Of a DNA stretch of 64,000 nt, positions 1 through 10,645 are shown one piece after another. The DNA comes from Ferruginibacter sp. (GTDB lineage Bacteria; Bacteroidota; Bacteroidia; Chitinophagales; Chitinophagaceae). The stretch spans positions 1-64,000 of the forward strand of contig JAURKC010000013.1 in assembly GCA_030831945.1 (NCBI GenBank). Reading direction: 5' to 3'. The notes under the pieces were generated by a model. It was given only the letters and a program-made list of their open reading frames with translations. It was not told the DNA's origin and ran no database searches. The position numbers and the translations under genes were made by a program. The first letter of the stretch is position 1; every line of letters begins with the position of its first letter.

Positions 1-255
1 AACAGCTTCCTTTGCCTTGGCGATGGTTGCAAATGGCCCATCAGTGCCATTCTTATTAGGTTCTGCTAGTTTACCCGACCAAGCGTCGCTACCTTTCGGT
101 GAAACATAAAAGTCGGCTAAATTAGTAGGTAAAGCATACTCCGTTTTTTCTGCCCCTCTCACCATTCGTCCTTGTGATTTACCCTCCATTACAAAGGAGA
201 TCAGTAGAAAACTGATTAATACTAAGGGGGTAATTTTATTTAGATAATTTTTCAT
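1..255 (-). CDS. Secreted right-handed beta-helix-type protein, N-terminal part only (cut by window edge)
   Basis: Reverse strand from ATG at 255 reads MKNYLNKITPLVLISFLLISFVMEGKSQG...LPTNLADFYVSPKGSDAWSGKLAEPNKNGTDGPFATIAKAKEAV. This is a signal peptide plus the 'YVSPKGSDAWSG..PFATIAKA' start typical of parallel beta-helix proteins. Confidence 0.75.
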   Translation of the reverse strand, partial: MKNYLNKITPLVLISFLLISFVMEGKSQGRMVRGAEKTEYALPTNLADFYVSPKGSDAWSGKLAEPNKNGTDGPFATIAKAKEAV

Positions 256-272
256 AAAAAATTATTCAGTAT

Positions 273-2894
273 TTATTTAACAGTAAACTTTCCTATTGAC
301 TTAATATCTTCTGAAGAACTGCCTACCATTAGGGTAAAGTCTCCAGGCTCAACTACAAAACTATTGGAAGCAACTTTCCAATAAGCTAGATCTTTAGCGG
401 GGAATTTGAGTTCCACTACTTTACTTTCATTGGGTAGTAAATGAATTCTATCAAAATAAACTAATTGTTTATCTGGCCTTACTACACTTGCTTTTTCATC
501 ATGCGCATACAACTGTACTACTTCATCACCCGCACGAGTACCCGTGTTTTTTATCCTTAGTCTAGCTTTTATATTTCCTTTAGCATCTATTTGCTTAGTA
601 AGTACTTCCAATTTGCCATAGCTAAATTGGGTATAGCTAAGTCCATATCCAAATGGATAAAGAACTTCACTAACCTTTACATTATCTTTTGAAGTTTTTC
701 TATACAGGTAAGTTCTTCCCTTACGAATATTATAGTCACTGAAGGAAGGGAAATTTTCAGCTGTTTTGTAGAAGGTGAGAGGCAATCTGCCAGCTGGATT
801 GTAATCTCCAAAAATAACATCCGCCAATGCATTGCCTCCTTCTTCTCCATTATACCATGTCTCGAAAATAGCTGGCACATTGTCTTTTAACCAGCTAACA
901 GAAATAGTGCTGCCATTTTGTAGTACAACAATTGTTTTTGGATTCGCTTTAAACACTGCCTTTACAAGATCTTCCTGATCACCAGGTAAATTAAGGTCTG
1001 GACGATCTACCCCTTCTTTTTCTACTGTCTCATCGGTACCTAAAACAACTACGGCAACATCCGCTTTTTTTGCCGCTTCTATTGCATCTTTAAATTTATT
1101 TGGATTTTGAGGAGCGCCCGTTAGTTTAACTTCTGCATTGTACCATTGTTGTGTGTATTCTATTTTTAACGCATATTTTTTGCCTTGTTCAATTTCAATT
1201 TTTGCAACGTCTGATGATTTGTTTCTATTTAATGTACGATCGATGAGTAATTTTCCATTCAAATACAATTTTATTGCATCGTCAAATTCACCACCAATAT
1301 AATAGGCACCAGAGTAGGGGGCAACAAAATCACCCGTCCATTTAATTGAATAATAGGTGGCTGGCAGGTTTGGAATGGGAGAACTTCTACCAAATTTAAA
1401 ATCGATTACTTTATCAATTCTTGTTAGCACTGGTTCACCTGAACAATCTACATTAGCGAAGTATTCTCCTTTTAATCCATGTTCTCCAACCTTTCCTCCA
1501 GCAGGAATCAAGTATTCACTGGGTATTAATGGCAAGGTTATTTTTACATCGGTTCCTTTTACATAATAAACATAGTTACTATCTAATCGGTTTTTAATTC
1601 CTTGTAAAGGAGAAATTACTTTGGAATGCCCACCGGTATAACCTCCTAGCTGAGCGACAGCAGCATTTGGACCTATCACTGCTATGGACTTAATTTTATT
1701 GATGTCTAAGGGTAGTAAGTTATTTTCATTCTTAAGTAATACAATTGTTTTTTGCGCTGCTTCTTTAGCCACGGCTCTATGTTCACGACTATCCACTACT
1801 GAAGGAGAAATTTTTGTGTAAGGAACCATCTCAGGGGGATCATACAATCCTAATTTAAAACGTGGAATCATTATTCGAGATATCGCCGTATCAATTGCAG
1901 CCATTGAGACCAATCCCATCTTAACGGTTTCCGTTAGGTGATCTCTAAAGCAGTCACCACATTCAATATCCATTCCTGAATTGATGGCAAGTGCTATTGC
2001 TTCTTGAACATTGGCAACATATTTATGTCCTTCAAAAAGATCTCTGATTCCATTACAGTCGGATACAATATTTCCTTCATACCCCCATTGTCCGCGAAGA
2101 ATATCTGTTAAAAGTTTTTTATTTCCAATGCAGGGAACACCGTTTAAACGATTGTATGCTGCCATGATTTGTAAAACTTTTCCTTCTTGCACCATCGTTT
2201 GATAGGGGCGAAGATAATATTCATGCAACAGTTGCTCATCTACATCCGAACTTCCATTATGGCGATCCCACTCTTCGTTATTCAATGCAAAATGTTTTGG
2301 ACCAGCCGTAGCTTTTAAATATTTTGGATGATCTCCTTGAATACCTTTTACAAATGCAAGACCTAATTGAGAAGTGAGGTAAGGATCTTCACCGTAGCAT
2401 TCTTCTGTTCTGCCCCAACGTGGATCTCGAGCCATTTCAATAACCGGTGCCCAAAAAGTTAGCGTTGCTTTTGTGATATTTCCGTTCACTCTAGCTCTTA
2501 CTTCATCCGACATTATATCGGCAAGTTTATGTACAATATTTTTATCCCAGCTAGCGGCTTGTGCTATTGGAACGGGAAAAATAGTAGCTGCTTCACCAGC
2601 TGGAACTCCCACACAGTGACCATCTCCAGAACTGCTCCATAAAAAACCTGGAATACCAAGGCGCTTAATAGGAGAGGAGATACGTGAACTCATCTGTAAT
2701 AATTTTTCTTCTAATGTCATGCGCGACAATAGATCGCTTACCCTCGCTTTAATAGGTTTTGTATAGTCCAGGTATAGCGGCTTTTGATCAGGAGTCTGTG
2801 CAGAAATAATAAAATGCTGAAGACAAAATAAAAAAATAGTTATCCATTTTAATAATTCAGCACTTTTACCAGAGGGATTCATATTTAGTTTCAT
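273..2894 (-). CDS. Glycoside hydrolase family 3 (beta-glucosidase/beta-xylosidase-like) with PA14 insert and C-terminal Fn3-like domain
   Basis: Motifs RDPRWGRTEECYGEDPYL, KHFALNNEE, IVSDCNGI, PA14-like 'GLKGEYFANVDCSGEP', and C-terminal 'AGDEVVQLYAHDEKASVVRPDKQLVYFDRIHLLP'. Confidence 0.93.
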   Translation of the reverse strand: MKLNMNPSGKSAELLKWITIFLFCLQHFIISAQTPDQKPLYLDYTKPIKARVSDLLSRMTLEEKLLQMSSRISSPIKRLGIPGFLWSSSGDGHCVGVPAGEAATIFPVPIAQAASWDKNIVHKLADIMSDEVRARVNGNITKATLTFWAPVIEMARDPRWGRTEECYGEDPYLTSQLGLAFVKGIQGDHPKYLKATAGPKHFALNNEEWDRHNGSSDVDEQLLHEYYLRPYQTMVQEGKVLQIMAAYNRLNGVPCIGNKKLLTDILRGQWGYEGNIVSDCNGIRDLFEGHKYVANVQEAIALAINSGMDIECGDCFRDHLTETVKMGLVSMAAIDTAISRIMIPRFKLGLYDPPEMVPYTKISPSVVDSREHRAVAKEAAQKTIVLLKNENNLLPLDINKIKSIAVIGPNAAVAQLGGYTGGHSKVISPLQGIKNRLDSNYVYYVKGTDVKITLPLIPSEYLIPAGGKVGEHGLKGEYFANVDCSGEPVLTRIDKVIDFKFGRSSPIPNLPATYYSIKWTGDFVAPYSGAYYIGGEFDDAIKLYLNGKLLIDRTLNRNKSSDVAKIEIEQGKKYALKIEYTQQWYNAEVKLTGAPQNPNKFKDAIEAAKKADVAVVVLGTDETVEKEGVDRPDLNLPGDQEDLVKAVFKANPKTIVVLQNGSTISVSWLKDNVPAIFETWYNGEEGGNALADVIFGDYNPAGRLPLTFYKTAENFPSFSDYNIRKGRTYLYRKTSKDNVKVSEVLYPFGYGLSYTQFSYGKLEVLTKQIDAKGNIKARLRIKNTGTRAGDEVVQLYAHDEKASVVRPDKQLVYFDRIHLLPNESKVVELKFPAKDLAYWKVASNSFVVEPGDFTLMVGSSSEDIKSIGKFTVK

Positions 2895-2992
2895 GAGGCG
2901 TTAATTAATGAATATAGGAATTTGCAATTAATCGTTCTTAAATAGACTACTAAAAAAAGATGTTTGGCTAAAATTAAATATACGAAAAATTT

Positions 2993-3026
2993 AAAAGCCA
3001 CCCTTTTTGATAAAAGGATGGCTTTT
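2993..3026 (-). terminator. Hairpin terminator between the GH3 gene and the 1660-aa gene
   Basis: Inverted repeat aaaagccaccctttt-tgat-aaaaggatggctttt, downstream of the minus-strand 1660-aa gene or upstream of GH3. Confidence 0.6.
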
Positions 3027-3055
3027 TGAGGAAGTTTAAAAATTGATTAAGGTGG

Positions 3056-6000
3056 TTATAGTTTTACAACTCTAAACTGCTTAACAATTTTATTGTCTTG
3101 AGAAGTAACTTTAATTAAATAAGTTCCCTTCAATAGATTACCTAAGTAAATAGGTGTTCCAGGTTGTAAATTTTGTGTTGTGTAAACCTTAGTTCCATTA
3201 ATGTTATCAAAAATTTCAACATTGACTTTTTGATTGTTGAAATAAACAAAGTCAATGTTGAGTTGATTGACAAATGGATTAGGTGCCGCTTTAACTGCTG
3301 CTTCATCATTTAAATAATCAGTCAGTAAGCTTAAGTAAGCTGAACTCATCGGACTTGTACAACCGTTGATAGTGGTTTTTACAAAATAACTTCCCGCAGT
3401 CAAGGGTTTTATACTTTGGCTACTATTAGATAATACCGCACCGTCTTTAAACCAACTATTACCAATGGGAGAAGAAGATAGTAAACTATCATTTCTTCTG
3501 GTAATACTTGGACTAGAAGGTATTGGATTGATGGTAACCGTTATTTTGGATCTAGGTCCTTCGCAACCAAGTGGGGCAGTAGATTGACTAACATAATAAT
3601 CAGTTTTTCCAGCGGATGAAGTGGAAGGTGTGAAAGCTGTTGCTACCCATACGCCTCCTGAAGCGGCAGAATGCCATAATAAATTATTTCCAACGACTGC
3701 AGTTGCAGAAAGTTGGTTTGCTTGTGAACCAATACAATAGCTAAGATCACTAACGGTTGGGGCTGGTGGCAATGCAGTGATATTGACACTTATTTTAGCT
3801 CTTGGTCCTTCACATCCAGTGGTATTTATTTTTTGACTAACAAAATAATCTACTATTCCTGCAGATGAAGTGGATGGAATGGGTGCTGTTAAAATAGCAG
3901 TACCTCCTGTTGAATTATTTCCATACCATAGAAGGCTATTGCCATTTGCAGCAGTTACTTTTAGTGCAGGTGCTACTGAATTTAAACAGTAGTTAACATT
4001 AGTAGTAGTTGGAGCAGAAGGTAAAGCATTAATGGTAACTATAATTTTTGCTCTAAGTCCTTCACAACCTGTTGCAATCACTTTTTGGCTAACAAAATAA
4101 TTCAAATTTCCAGTGGTTGAGGTGGATGGAATAGGTGCTGTTAAAGCAGCAGTTCCTCCAGTTTCATTACTACCATACCAAAGAAGATGATTACCATTAC
4201 CAGCAGTTGCAGTGATTGCAGTAGCTGCAGAATTTAAACAGAGGTTAACATCTGTAGTAACAGGTGCAGAAGGAACTGGGTTAATAGTTACTACAATTTT
4301 TGCGCGCGGACTTTCACAAGAAGTAATATTATTTTTTTGACTAACATAGTAATTTAATGTCCCTACATTACTTGTGGAAGGAGTAGGAGCATCAATACTT
4401 GCAGTCCCACCTGTTTCATTTGATCCATACCAAATAATGCTATGGTCTGATGATGCACTAGCTGCTAATGCAATGGGTGTTGTTGATTCGCAGTAAGCTA
4501 AATCGTTAACGGATGGAGCAGCAGGGTTATTATTGATTATTGCGGTGATTTTTACTTTAGGTCCTATACAACCTGTGGTGGTATTTCTCTGACTAATATA
4601 GTAGTCTATAGACCCAGCTGATGAAGTACTAGGGCTAGGCGCACTAGTAGTAAAATTATTGGCTGAAGCAGAAGTATACCATAACAATTCATTGCCTGTA
4701 GTGGAGGTGGCTGGTAAGGCGAAAGATGACTGACCCAAACAATAATTAGTATTACTTACTACTAACTCACTGGGTAGTTCCTTGGCTACAATAGTGATTG
4801 CTCTGGAGGAGTCTTTCCTCCCCTCCACTGTCGTGATTACTGCATAGTAGCTTCCAGACTGTTTAGGATAAATTGTAGATCCATTTGATCCTACAATACC
4901 AGCACCATTTCTTTTCCATTGAATGGCAGTAGCTTCATTGATGCGAATTTTTGCAGAGTCGTCTTTACAAAAAATTGGATTGAATACCTCAATGGTTGAA
5001 GTGTCTGGTCCTCTGCCAACTTCTTTTAAGCTTACATATTTACTGATGTAACTATCTGGTTCAAGAATATCTTTACTAACACCTGATGGTAATTCAATAT
5101 TTCCTTCCCCGTCAGCTCCAGTTGGCTTTGCACCACCAATTATATTGAAAGGATTATTTTTTTGAGCACCGTATTTTTTGACAATACCGGGTGGATTGTT
5201 TGGTGTTGCTTGTGTAAATACTCGGGAGATATAGTTAGGATCAACTGCAGTACTGGTAAAAATAACATTACTACTTTTATCAAGGAAGGAAGTTATGAAA
5301 CCATCGTTTTGAGCACTGCCCAATTGTTGTCCACCAATTAGGTTCCCAGATGAATCATATTTGATAAATAGTATATCAGAACCTCCATTACTTTTTATTT
5401 TAATCAAAGATTCTTTGAAAGCAATAGAACCATTGAACTGTAAAGTATTGTAAACATCTTTAGAAATAGGGTCAACGAAAAGCTTTTTCGCCGTAACTTG
5501 GGTTTCCAAGGTTAGCGTATCCATTTTTGCAATATTTTTAATTTTTAAATTAGTATCTAAAACCCCTACAAAATTTGTAAAATGTTTGCTTTGTGCATAG
5601 GAAAAAAGTGGCACAGTAGTATCACCAAAATTAAAATTATTATTTTTGGCCCTACCTGAAAAATATATAGAGTTATTACTCCCTGTAATGTCTGAGATAT
5701 TCATATAGGAAATAAACTGATTAAATTTTGAAATCTCTAAAGATGAATCTAGTTTCAAAAGACTTGACTGCGTTTGCCATACATGTGAGAAGGAAACCGT
5801 CTTTTGTTTAAATGAGTACAATTCATTTTGCGAGGAAGGTGCATTTAGATTTCCAGTATAAAAGGACTGCATTGCTAGGTATAGGTTACCATATGGATCT
5901 TGATATGCATTGTCAATTGAAGATTGGATATAACCGTCATTTTCGTTTCTAAGGGCAAAGCGATTATATTTCTTTATATTCCCATCTTCATTATTAATTG

Positions 6001-8038
6001 TTCCAATAATTTGTCCAATCCTATTACCTAGAGAATTAAATTTTTCTTCACCAAAATAAATATCTCCTTTTCCTTTAATTCCTATTAATAGATCATCGTT
6101 TGAAAGTGATTTAAAAATATTTATACCGGGTATATTATTTAATTCAAGTGAATAAATCCCTTTGCACCAAAGAAGATTTCCATCAAAATCTAATTTTATG
6201 ATTACTTGATTTCCTTTCACTTTTTTGTTTCCTGATAGTGTCCATTCTGATGAGATAAATGTTGGCCCACTATTGTATAATATATAAATACCAGATTTAT
6301 TTATTGTCATAAAACGACCAGATTCTTGTGAAGTATTTCCAAAAGTTTTAATCCATAGTAGATTACCATTCTTATCAAATTTTGAAACAAAACAGTCACT
6401 CGAATTTTCAAAAGGAGTTATTATACTATCTTTCCCAAAGGAATTCTGAAAAGTAGCTTTACCTTGAATCACTCCTGTACTATAGATGTTACCATTATAA
6501 TCTTCAGTAAGACTAATTATCTGTTCTTCACGATCTCTTATTTTCCCATAATTACTATTCTTTGGTTTAAAAGAACTATCATATCTAAATACTGAATTAT
6601 TCATACTAGGATAAGATAGAGTAGGGTATATATCACCATTGGAAGCAATTTTTAGCCCACTGATTGATCCTGAAATCCCTCCAAAGTATGGTGTAGAATT
6701 GTTTTCAAGATAAAAACTGTCTAATTTAAAATTGTTGGAATATCTAATTAGGTAGGGAAAAACTTGTGAAGCAGTATTAATAGTTACAGATCTAGAGCTA
6801 TCTAATTGCAATGTTTCATTTACTGGAGGTAAATTATAATTTGCAAAAGAGGACGCTCCAATTGTTAACAATCTATTACTTTTATCAAATAGATAATTTT
6901 TAATTTCTTGTTGACCAAGCTTAACTATTTTTTGTAAAACAAAGTTAGAATCATAAATTCTTAGATAGTTGAAACCAGATGGATTATTGGTATAATTATA
7001 AGTGATTCCATTATCGCTACCTTGAGCGCTTTTATTAATAAGGGCAATATTATTTTCGGAGGTTAGGGCAATTTCTGTAGATCCAGAAGTAAAAGTATTG
7101 TTTAGCCCTAAATCTCTAAATTTAGTAACTCTTCCAGTCGAATCGATTCTAACCAATATATTATTGGTTCTGTTATTTCCAACTGGAGTATATTCTCCAA
7201 AAATATAGATTGGCTCTATGTGGTTTCCCCATTGGGTTATAGCAAATAAAATATTATTTCTAGAATCCAATTTTGGGGAAGAAATATTTAACATAGTAAT
7301 AAAGTTTCCGCTAATACGTGGATTGGAAATATAATTGAGCCAAATAATTTTACCGTTGTTTTCATTAATTCTACACATTACCCATCGAGGTGTGTTGATG
7401 TAATTATTAGTTGGATTAAAAATTACCGAGTCTTGGTATTGCCAAGAAGTAGGTGTTTGTGCGGCTCTATTCGTTACAATTAAATACAGTCTCCCATCAC
7501 GGTCGTTCAATACTTCGGATTTTGAATCATCAGCACTTAAAGTTGCCGAAAATTTCTTAGCCCATTGTGTTGAACCTGCACCGTTTATTTTTAAAATAAA
7601 GCGGGATTGCGAGTAGGAGGTAAAACTTGTTAGTGAATCAGTTGAAGAAGCATAAAATGTACTTCCATAAAAAGCGCCCGTGATGAAAAGATTGCCTGTT
7701 TTATCACAGCTCATCGAGATCGCATTATCCCTTGCTGCAGATCCAAAAGTTTTGACCCACTGTAGCTGATTATTGGGGTTGTATTTTATTATATAAATAT
7801 CTGCCTCCCCCCTTGTCGCAATGATATTACCCGAAACATTATGTACTCCTTTAAAAGTACCCATAACATAATGGTTACTTTGGCTATCTACTAATTGGTT
7901 GGTTACCACCAGGTCATATTCAAAATAGCCAAATTTTTTATCCCATTGTTTACTTTGGGAATTGGCTGAATTTATTACAAATAAAAAACATAGAATTGAT
8001 AGCAATCGGCTGAAATACATAGATTGGTATTTAGTCAT
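3056..8038 (-). CDS. Large secreted T9SS type A cargo protein: SBBP/beta-propeller-like N-terminal region plus Ig-like repeats
   Basis: Signal peptide; repeated 'D.GNL.W.K.FG' style motifs; about five Ig-like 'P.APTTTNVNYCLNS..LLWYGNNSTGGTA..PIPSTSSAG..YFVSQK' repeats; C-terminal 'AAPNPFVNQLNIDF...GTYLIKVTSQDNKIVKQFRVVKL' sorting domain. Confidence 0.88.
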   Translation of the reverse strand: MTKYQSMYFSRLLSILCFLFVINSANSQSKQWDKKFGYFEYDLVVTNQLVDSQSNHYVMGTFKGVHNVSGNIIATRGEADIYIIKYNPNNQLQWVKTFGSAARDNAISMSCDKTGNLFITGAFYGSTFYASSTDSLTSFTSYSQSRFILKINGAGSTQWAKKFSATLSADDSKSEVLNDRDGRLYLIVTNRAAQTPTSWQYQDSVIFNPTNNYINTPRWVMCRINENNGKIIWLNYISNPRISGNFITMLNISSPKLDSRNNILFAITQWGNHIEPIYIFGEYTPVGNNRTNNILVRIDSTGRVTKFRDLGLNNTFTSGSTEIALTSENNIALINKSAQGSDNGITYNYTNNPSGFNYLRIYDSNFVLQKIVKLGQQEIKNYLFDKSNRLLTIGASSFANYNLPPVNETLQLDSSRSVTINTASQVFPYLIRYSNNFKLDSFYLENNSTPYFGGISGSISGLKIASNGDIYPTLSYPSMNNSVFRYDSSFKPKNSNYGKIRDREEQIISLTEDYNGNIYSTGVIQGKATFQNSFGKDSIITPFENSSDCFVSKFDKNGNLLWIKTFGNTSQESGRFMTINKSGIYILYNSGPTFISSEWTLSGNKKVKGNQVIIKLDFDGNLLWCKGIYSLELNNIPGINIFKSLSNDDLLIGIKGKGDIYFGEEKFNSLGNRIGQIIGTINNEDGNIKKYNRFALRNENDGYIQSSIDNAYQDPYGNLYLAMQSFYTGNLNAPSSQNELYSFKQKTVSFSHVWQTQSSLLKLDSSLEISKFNQFISYMNISDITGSNNSIYFSGRAKNNNFNFGDTTVPLFSYAQSKHFTNFVGVLDTNLKIKNIAKMDTLTLETQVTAKKLFVDPISKDVYNTLQFNGSIAFKESLIKIKSNGGSDILFIKYDSSGNLIGGQQLGSAQNDGFITSFLDKSSNVIFTSTAVDPNYISRVFTQATPNNPPGIVKKYGAQKNNPFNIIGGAKPTGADGEGNIELPSGVSKDILEPDSYISKYVSLKEVGRGPDTSTIEVFNPIFCKDDSAKIRINEATAIQWKRNGAGIVGSNGSTIYPKQSGSYYAVITTVEGRKDSSRAITIVAKELPSELVVSNTNYCLGQSSFALPATSTTGNELLWYTSASANNFTTSAPSPSTSSAGSIDYYISQRNTTTGCIGPKVKITAIINNNPAAPSVNDLAYCESTTPIALAASASSDHSIIWYGSNETGGTASIDAPTPSTSNVGTLNYYVSQKNNITSCESPRAKIVVTINPVPSAPVTTDVNLCLNSAATAITATAGNGNHLLWYGSNETGGTAALTAPIPSTSTTGNLNYFVSQKVIATGCEGLRAKIIVTINALPSAPTTTNVNYCLNSVAPALKVTAANGNSLLWYGNNSTGGTAILTAPIPSTSSAGIVDYFVSQKINTTGCEGPRAKISVNITALPPAPTVSDLSYCIGSQANQLSATAVVGNNLLWHSAASGGVWVATAFTPSTSSAGKTDYYVSQSTAPLGCEGPRSKITVTINPIPSSPSITRRNDSLLSSSPIGNSWFKDGAVLSNSSQSIKPLTAGSYFVKTTINGCTSPMSSAYLSLLTDYLNDEAAVKAAPNPFVNQLNIDFVYFNNQKVNVEIFDNINGTKVYTTQNLQPGTPIYLGNLLKGTYLIKVTSQDNKIVKQFRVVKL
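3521..4779 (-). repeat. Tandem ~80-aa Ig-like repeats in the 1660-aa protein (about five copies)
   Basis: Translated repeats beginning LPSELVVSNTNYC, PAAPSVNDLAYC, VPSAPVTTDVNLC, LPSAPTTTNVNYC and LPPAPTVSDLSYC, each ending '..GC.GPRAKI.VTIN'. Boundaries approximate. Confidence 0.8.
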
Positions 8039-8242
8039 GGATTAAATAATTTTGAAGATAAAGATATTAAATTTTCTAACTAAATAAGCGCAGAATAATG
8101 AAAATATAAAGGACTTTATCAACCTTTAGTTGCTTTCAATACGAGGAGGATATAACCAATAAAACTTTATTGGGATTTGTCTCCATCTTATTATGTAAAT
8201 AATTTTTTTAGGTAGGTAAGCATCACCAATTTCTTTAACCTA

Positions 8243-9658
8243 TTACTCAGCACTAGGCCCATATTTTTTACTCAATTTGGAATATTTTTTGCGCATTTCA
8301 TTTAATTGATTTTTGTAGTTTGGGTTCTTTACCAGGTTATCAATTTCATGGGGATCATGAAGAATATCATATAATTCTTCATACCCATGCTCAATATATT
8401 TCATGTACTTAATATCTTTTGTTACTACTCCTTCCACCTTTGGAATATTAGGACTGCCCAAAAAATAATGCTGATAAAAAAAGGATTTCCTTTCTGGAAT
8501 TTTACCTGACACTACATCAAAAAGATTCATACCCTCCATTTCATGAGGTATGGATAGTCCTGCCATTGATAAAATTGTAGGAGCGATGTCAATATTCAAT
8601 GCAATTTGTGAAGCCTTGTATTGTTTAATCTTATCAGCTGTTCTAGGATCTCTTATAATCAGTGGCACGCGAATAGATTCTTCATTGCCAAACCATTTTC
8701 CTTCTATTCCTTTTTCACCTAAGCTCATTCCATTGTCGCCCATGAAAACAATAATCGTATTATCTGCAATTTTTAGGGCTTCTAATTTTTTCATCATATT
8801 GCCAACGACTGCATCTATGCCTGTAATTAAACGGTAATAATTTTTTACATTTTCTTGATAAAGTTCGGGTGTTCCAAAAAGCCCTTTCCATCTTTGTCTT
8901 GCAAAATTTTTATTCGTTCTAAAAAAATCAGGAAATGCATTCCAATACGATTCATCTCCAGTGATCGGGGAGGGAATTTGAACATCGGTATAGAGCTTTT
9001 CAAATCCAGGCTGTATAAAGTATTTCGGCGGATTACCATCTTGTTCATGAGGTGCCTTAAAGCTAACGGATAAATAAAAGGGAGAGGCTTGGTCTACAGT
9101 ATTTAAAAATGTTTGAATAGCATTATCAATCGTGTCGGTGTCATGTAAACGTCTTCCATTCGAAAAGGTTTGAATGTAGTCGGGCTGCATCTTACCACCC
9201 TCTTCTGTGTTGAACCAATAATTATAATCGGAAGCTGGAGGATGAGTTCCTATTCCATACTTTCCAATAAATCCAGCATAATAGCCAGCTTCTTTTAGTA
9301 GATGAGGAAAGGTTTGATCCACCATTTCTTTGCTCATATCGGTAGCAAAATCATGAATACGGTGGCTATACTCATATTTACCAGAAAGAATGCTAGCGCG
9401 GCTTACACAGCAAATAGAGGTAGTTACATAGGCATTTTTAAATAGTACTCCTTGATTAGCTATCTTATCTAAATTCGGTGTCTTCAATATTGAGTTTCCC
9501 ATCACTCCTAATGCATCCCATCTTTGATCATCCGTTAAAATGAAAATAATATTGGGCCTTTTAGGATTTTTGTTATTTACTTTTTCTTGGCCATTTAAAT
9601 GGATTACAATACTAAATAAGCAAATAAATAAAATGTATTGGCGCAATAAAGAAGGCAT
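8243..9658 (-). CDS. Sulfatase (arylsulfatase-like, S1 family)
   Basis: RPNIIFILTDDQRWDALG, CCVSRASILSGKY active-site region, IVFMGDNGMSLGEKG.EGKW, and C-terminal 'ELYDILHDPHEIDNL'. Confidence 0.93.
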   Translation of the reverse strand: MPSLLRQYILFICLFSIVIHLNGQEKVNNKNPKRPNIIFILTDDQRWDALGVMGNSILKTPNLDKIANQGVLFKNAYVTTSICCVSRASILSGKYEYSHRIHDFATDMSKEMVDQTFPHLLKEAGYYAGFIGKYGIGTHPPASDYNYWFNTEEGGKMQPDYIQTFSNGRRLHDTDTIDNAIQTFLNTVDQASPFYLSVSFKAPHEQDGNPPKYFIQPGFEKLYTDVQIPSPITGDESYWNAFPDFFRTNKNFARQRWKGLFGTPELYQENVKNYYRLITGIDAVVGNMMKKLEALKIADNTIIVFMGDNGMSLGEKGIEGKWFGNEESIRVPLIIRDPRTADKIKQYKASQIALNIDIAPTILSMAGLSIPHEMEGMNLFDVVSGKIPERKSFFYQHYFLGSPNIPKVEGVVTKDIKYMKYIEHGYEELYDILHDPHEIDNLVKNPNYKNQLNEMRKKYSKLSKKYGPSAE

Positions 9659-9693
9659 TGTAATTGAGTTTAATTTATTTTAATTGGGACTAC

Positions 9694-10623
9694 CTATTTC
9701 TTTAAAAAATCATTTACATTTTCAATCGTAACTAATTTAAAAGGAATAAAGGTTTCACTTTTATCCAACTTCTCTTTTTTAATAAGTTTTAATGCTAGGT
9801 CGATAGCGCCTTCTCCTTGGCCTTTTGCATCTTGGTAAACTGTCGCATTTAGTCTGCCTGCCTTTACTGCCTGTAATGCATCTGCAATGGCGTCTACACT
9901 TACTAAAACAATTTTCGACTTCATATTTACTTGTTCAAGTGCTTTCAAAGCTCCCATACCCATTTCATCATTTTGTGCAAATACCGCATTTATTTTGGAT
10001 CCATAAGATTGAATCCAGTTTTCCATTAAGGTCATTGCTTTTGCTCTATCCCATTGCGCTGTTTGCTCTGCAATGATTTTTAAATTAGGATATTTTGCTA
10101 CCACATTCATTGCGCCTTTACTTCTTTTTATTTGAGCTGCCTGACCCATATTTCCGTCCATTATAACAATATTGCCACTGTAATTAATTGACTTGGCAAG
10201 TTGCTCCATCGCTATTTCGCCTGCCTCTTCATCTCTTGATCCTACAAAAGCATCAGCCGGCGACTTAGTTTCAGAATTAACGTTGATAATCGGTATACCA
10301 GCAGCTCTGGCTTTATCTACTGCAGGTGAACTTGCCTCTACTTCACAGGGGTTAAGAATAATTGCATCTACTTTCTGTGAAATAAAAGTTTCAATTTGCT
10401 GAACTTGTTTTTCAGCGGTAAGTTGCGCATCGGTAACAATTAATTTTATATTTTTTTCTTTAGCTTTCGCTTCCATTGCATCCTTTACATTCACTACAAA
10501 TTCAGCTTGTAAGCTTAACATGCTAGCCCCAATGACAATTTCATTTTTTTGTTTTCTGTTACAACCTGATAATATCCATAATACAAAAAACAGTAATAAA
10601 CTAGTCAGCTTTATCTTTTTCAT
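9694..10623 (-). CDS. Sugar ABC transporter substrate-binding lipoprotein (RbsB-like, periplasmic binding protein type 1)
   Basis: Lipobox LSGC; 'DAIILNPCEVEASSPAVDKARAAGIPIINVNSE', 'AVFAQNDEMGMGALKALE', 'VDAIADALQAVKAGRLNATVYQD'. Confidence 0.9.
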   Translation of the reverse strand: MKKIKLTSLLLFFVLWILSGCNRKQKNEIVIGASMLSLQAEFVVNVKDAMEAKAKEKNIKLIVTDAQLTAEKQVQQIETFISQKVDAIILNPCEVEASSPAVDKARAAGIPIINVNSETKSPADAFVGSRDEEAGEIAMEQLAKSINYSGNIVIMDGNMGQAAQIKRSKGAMNVVAKYPNLKIIAEQTAQWDRAKAMTLMENWIQSYGSKINAVFAQNDEMGMGALKALEQVNMKSKIVLVSVDAIADALQAVKAGRLNATVYQDAKGQGEGAIDLALKLIKKEKLDKSETFIPFKLVTIENVNDFLKK

Positions 10624-10645
10624 TGCACTTTATTTTATTTCTAAT

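Noticed and set aside
8845-9073. Short ORFs on both strands within the sulfatase gene
   Set aside because: Shadow frames inside a well-supported CDS.
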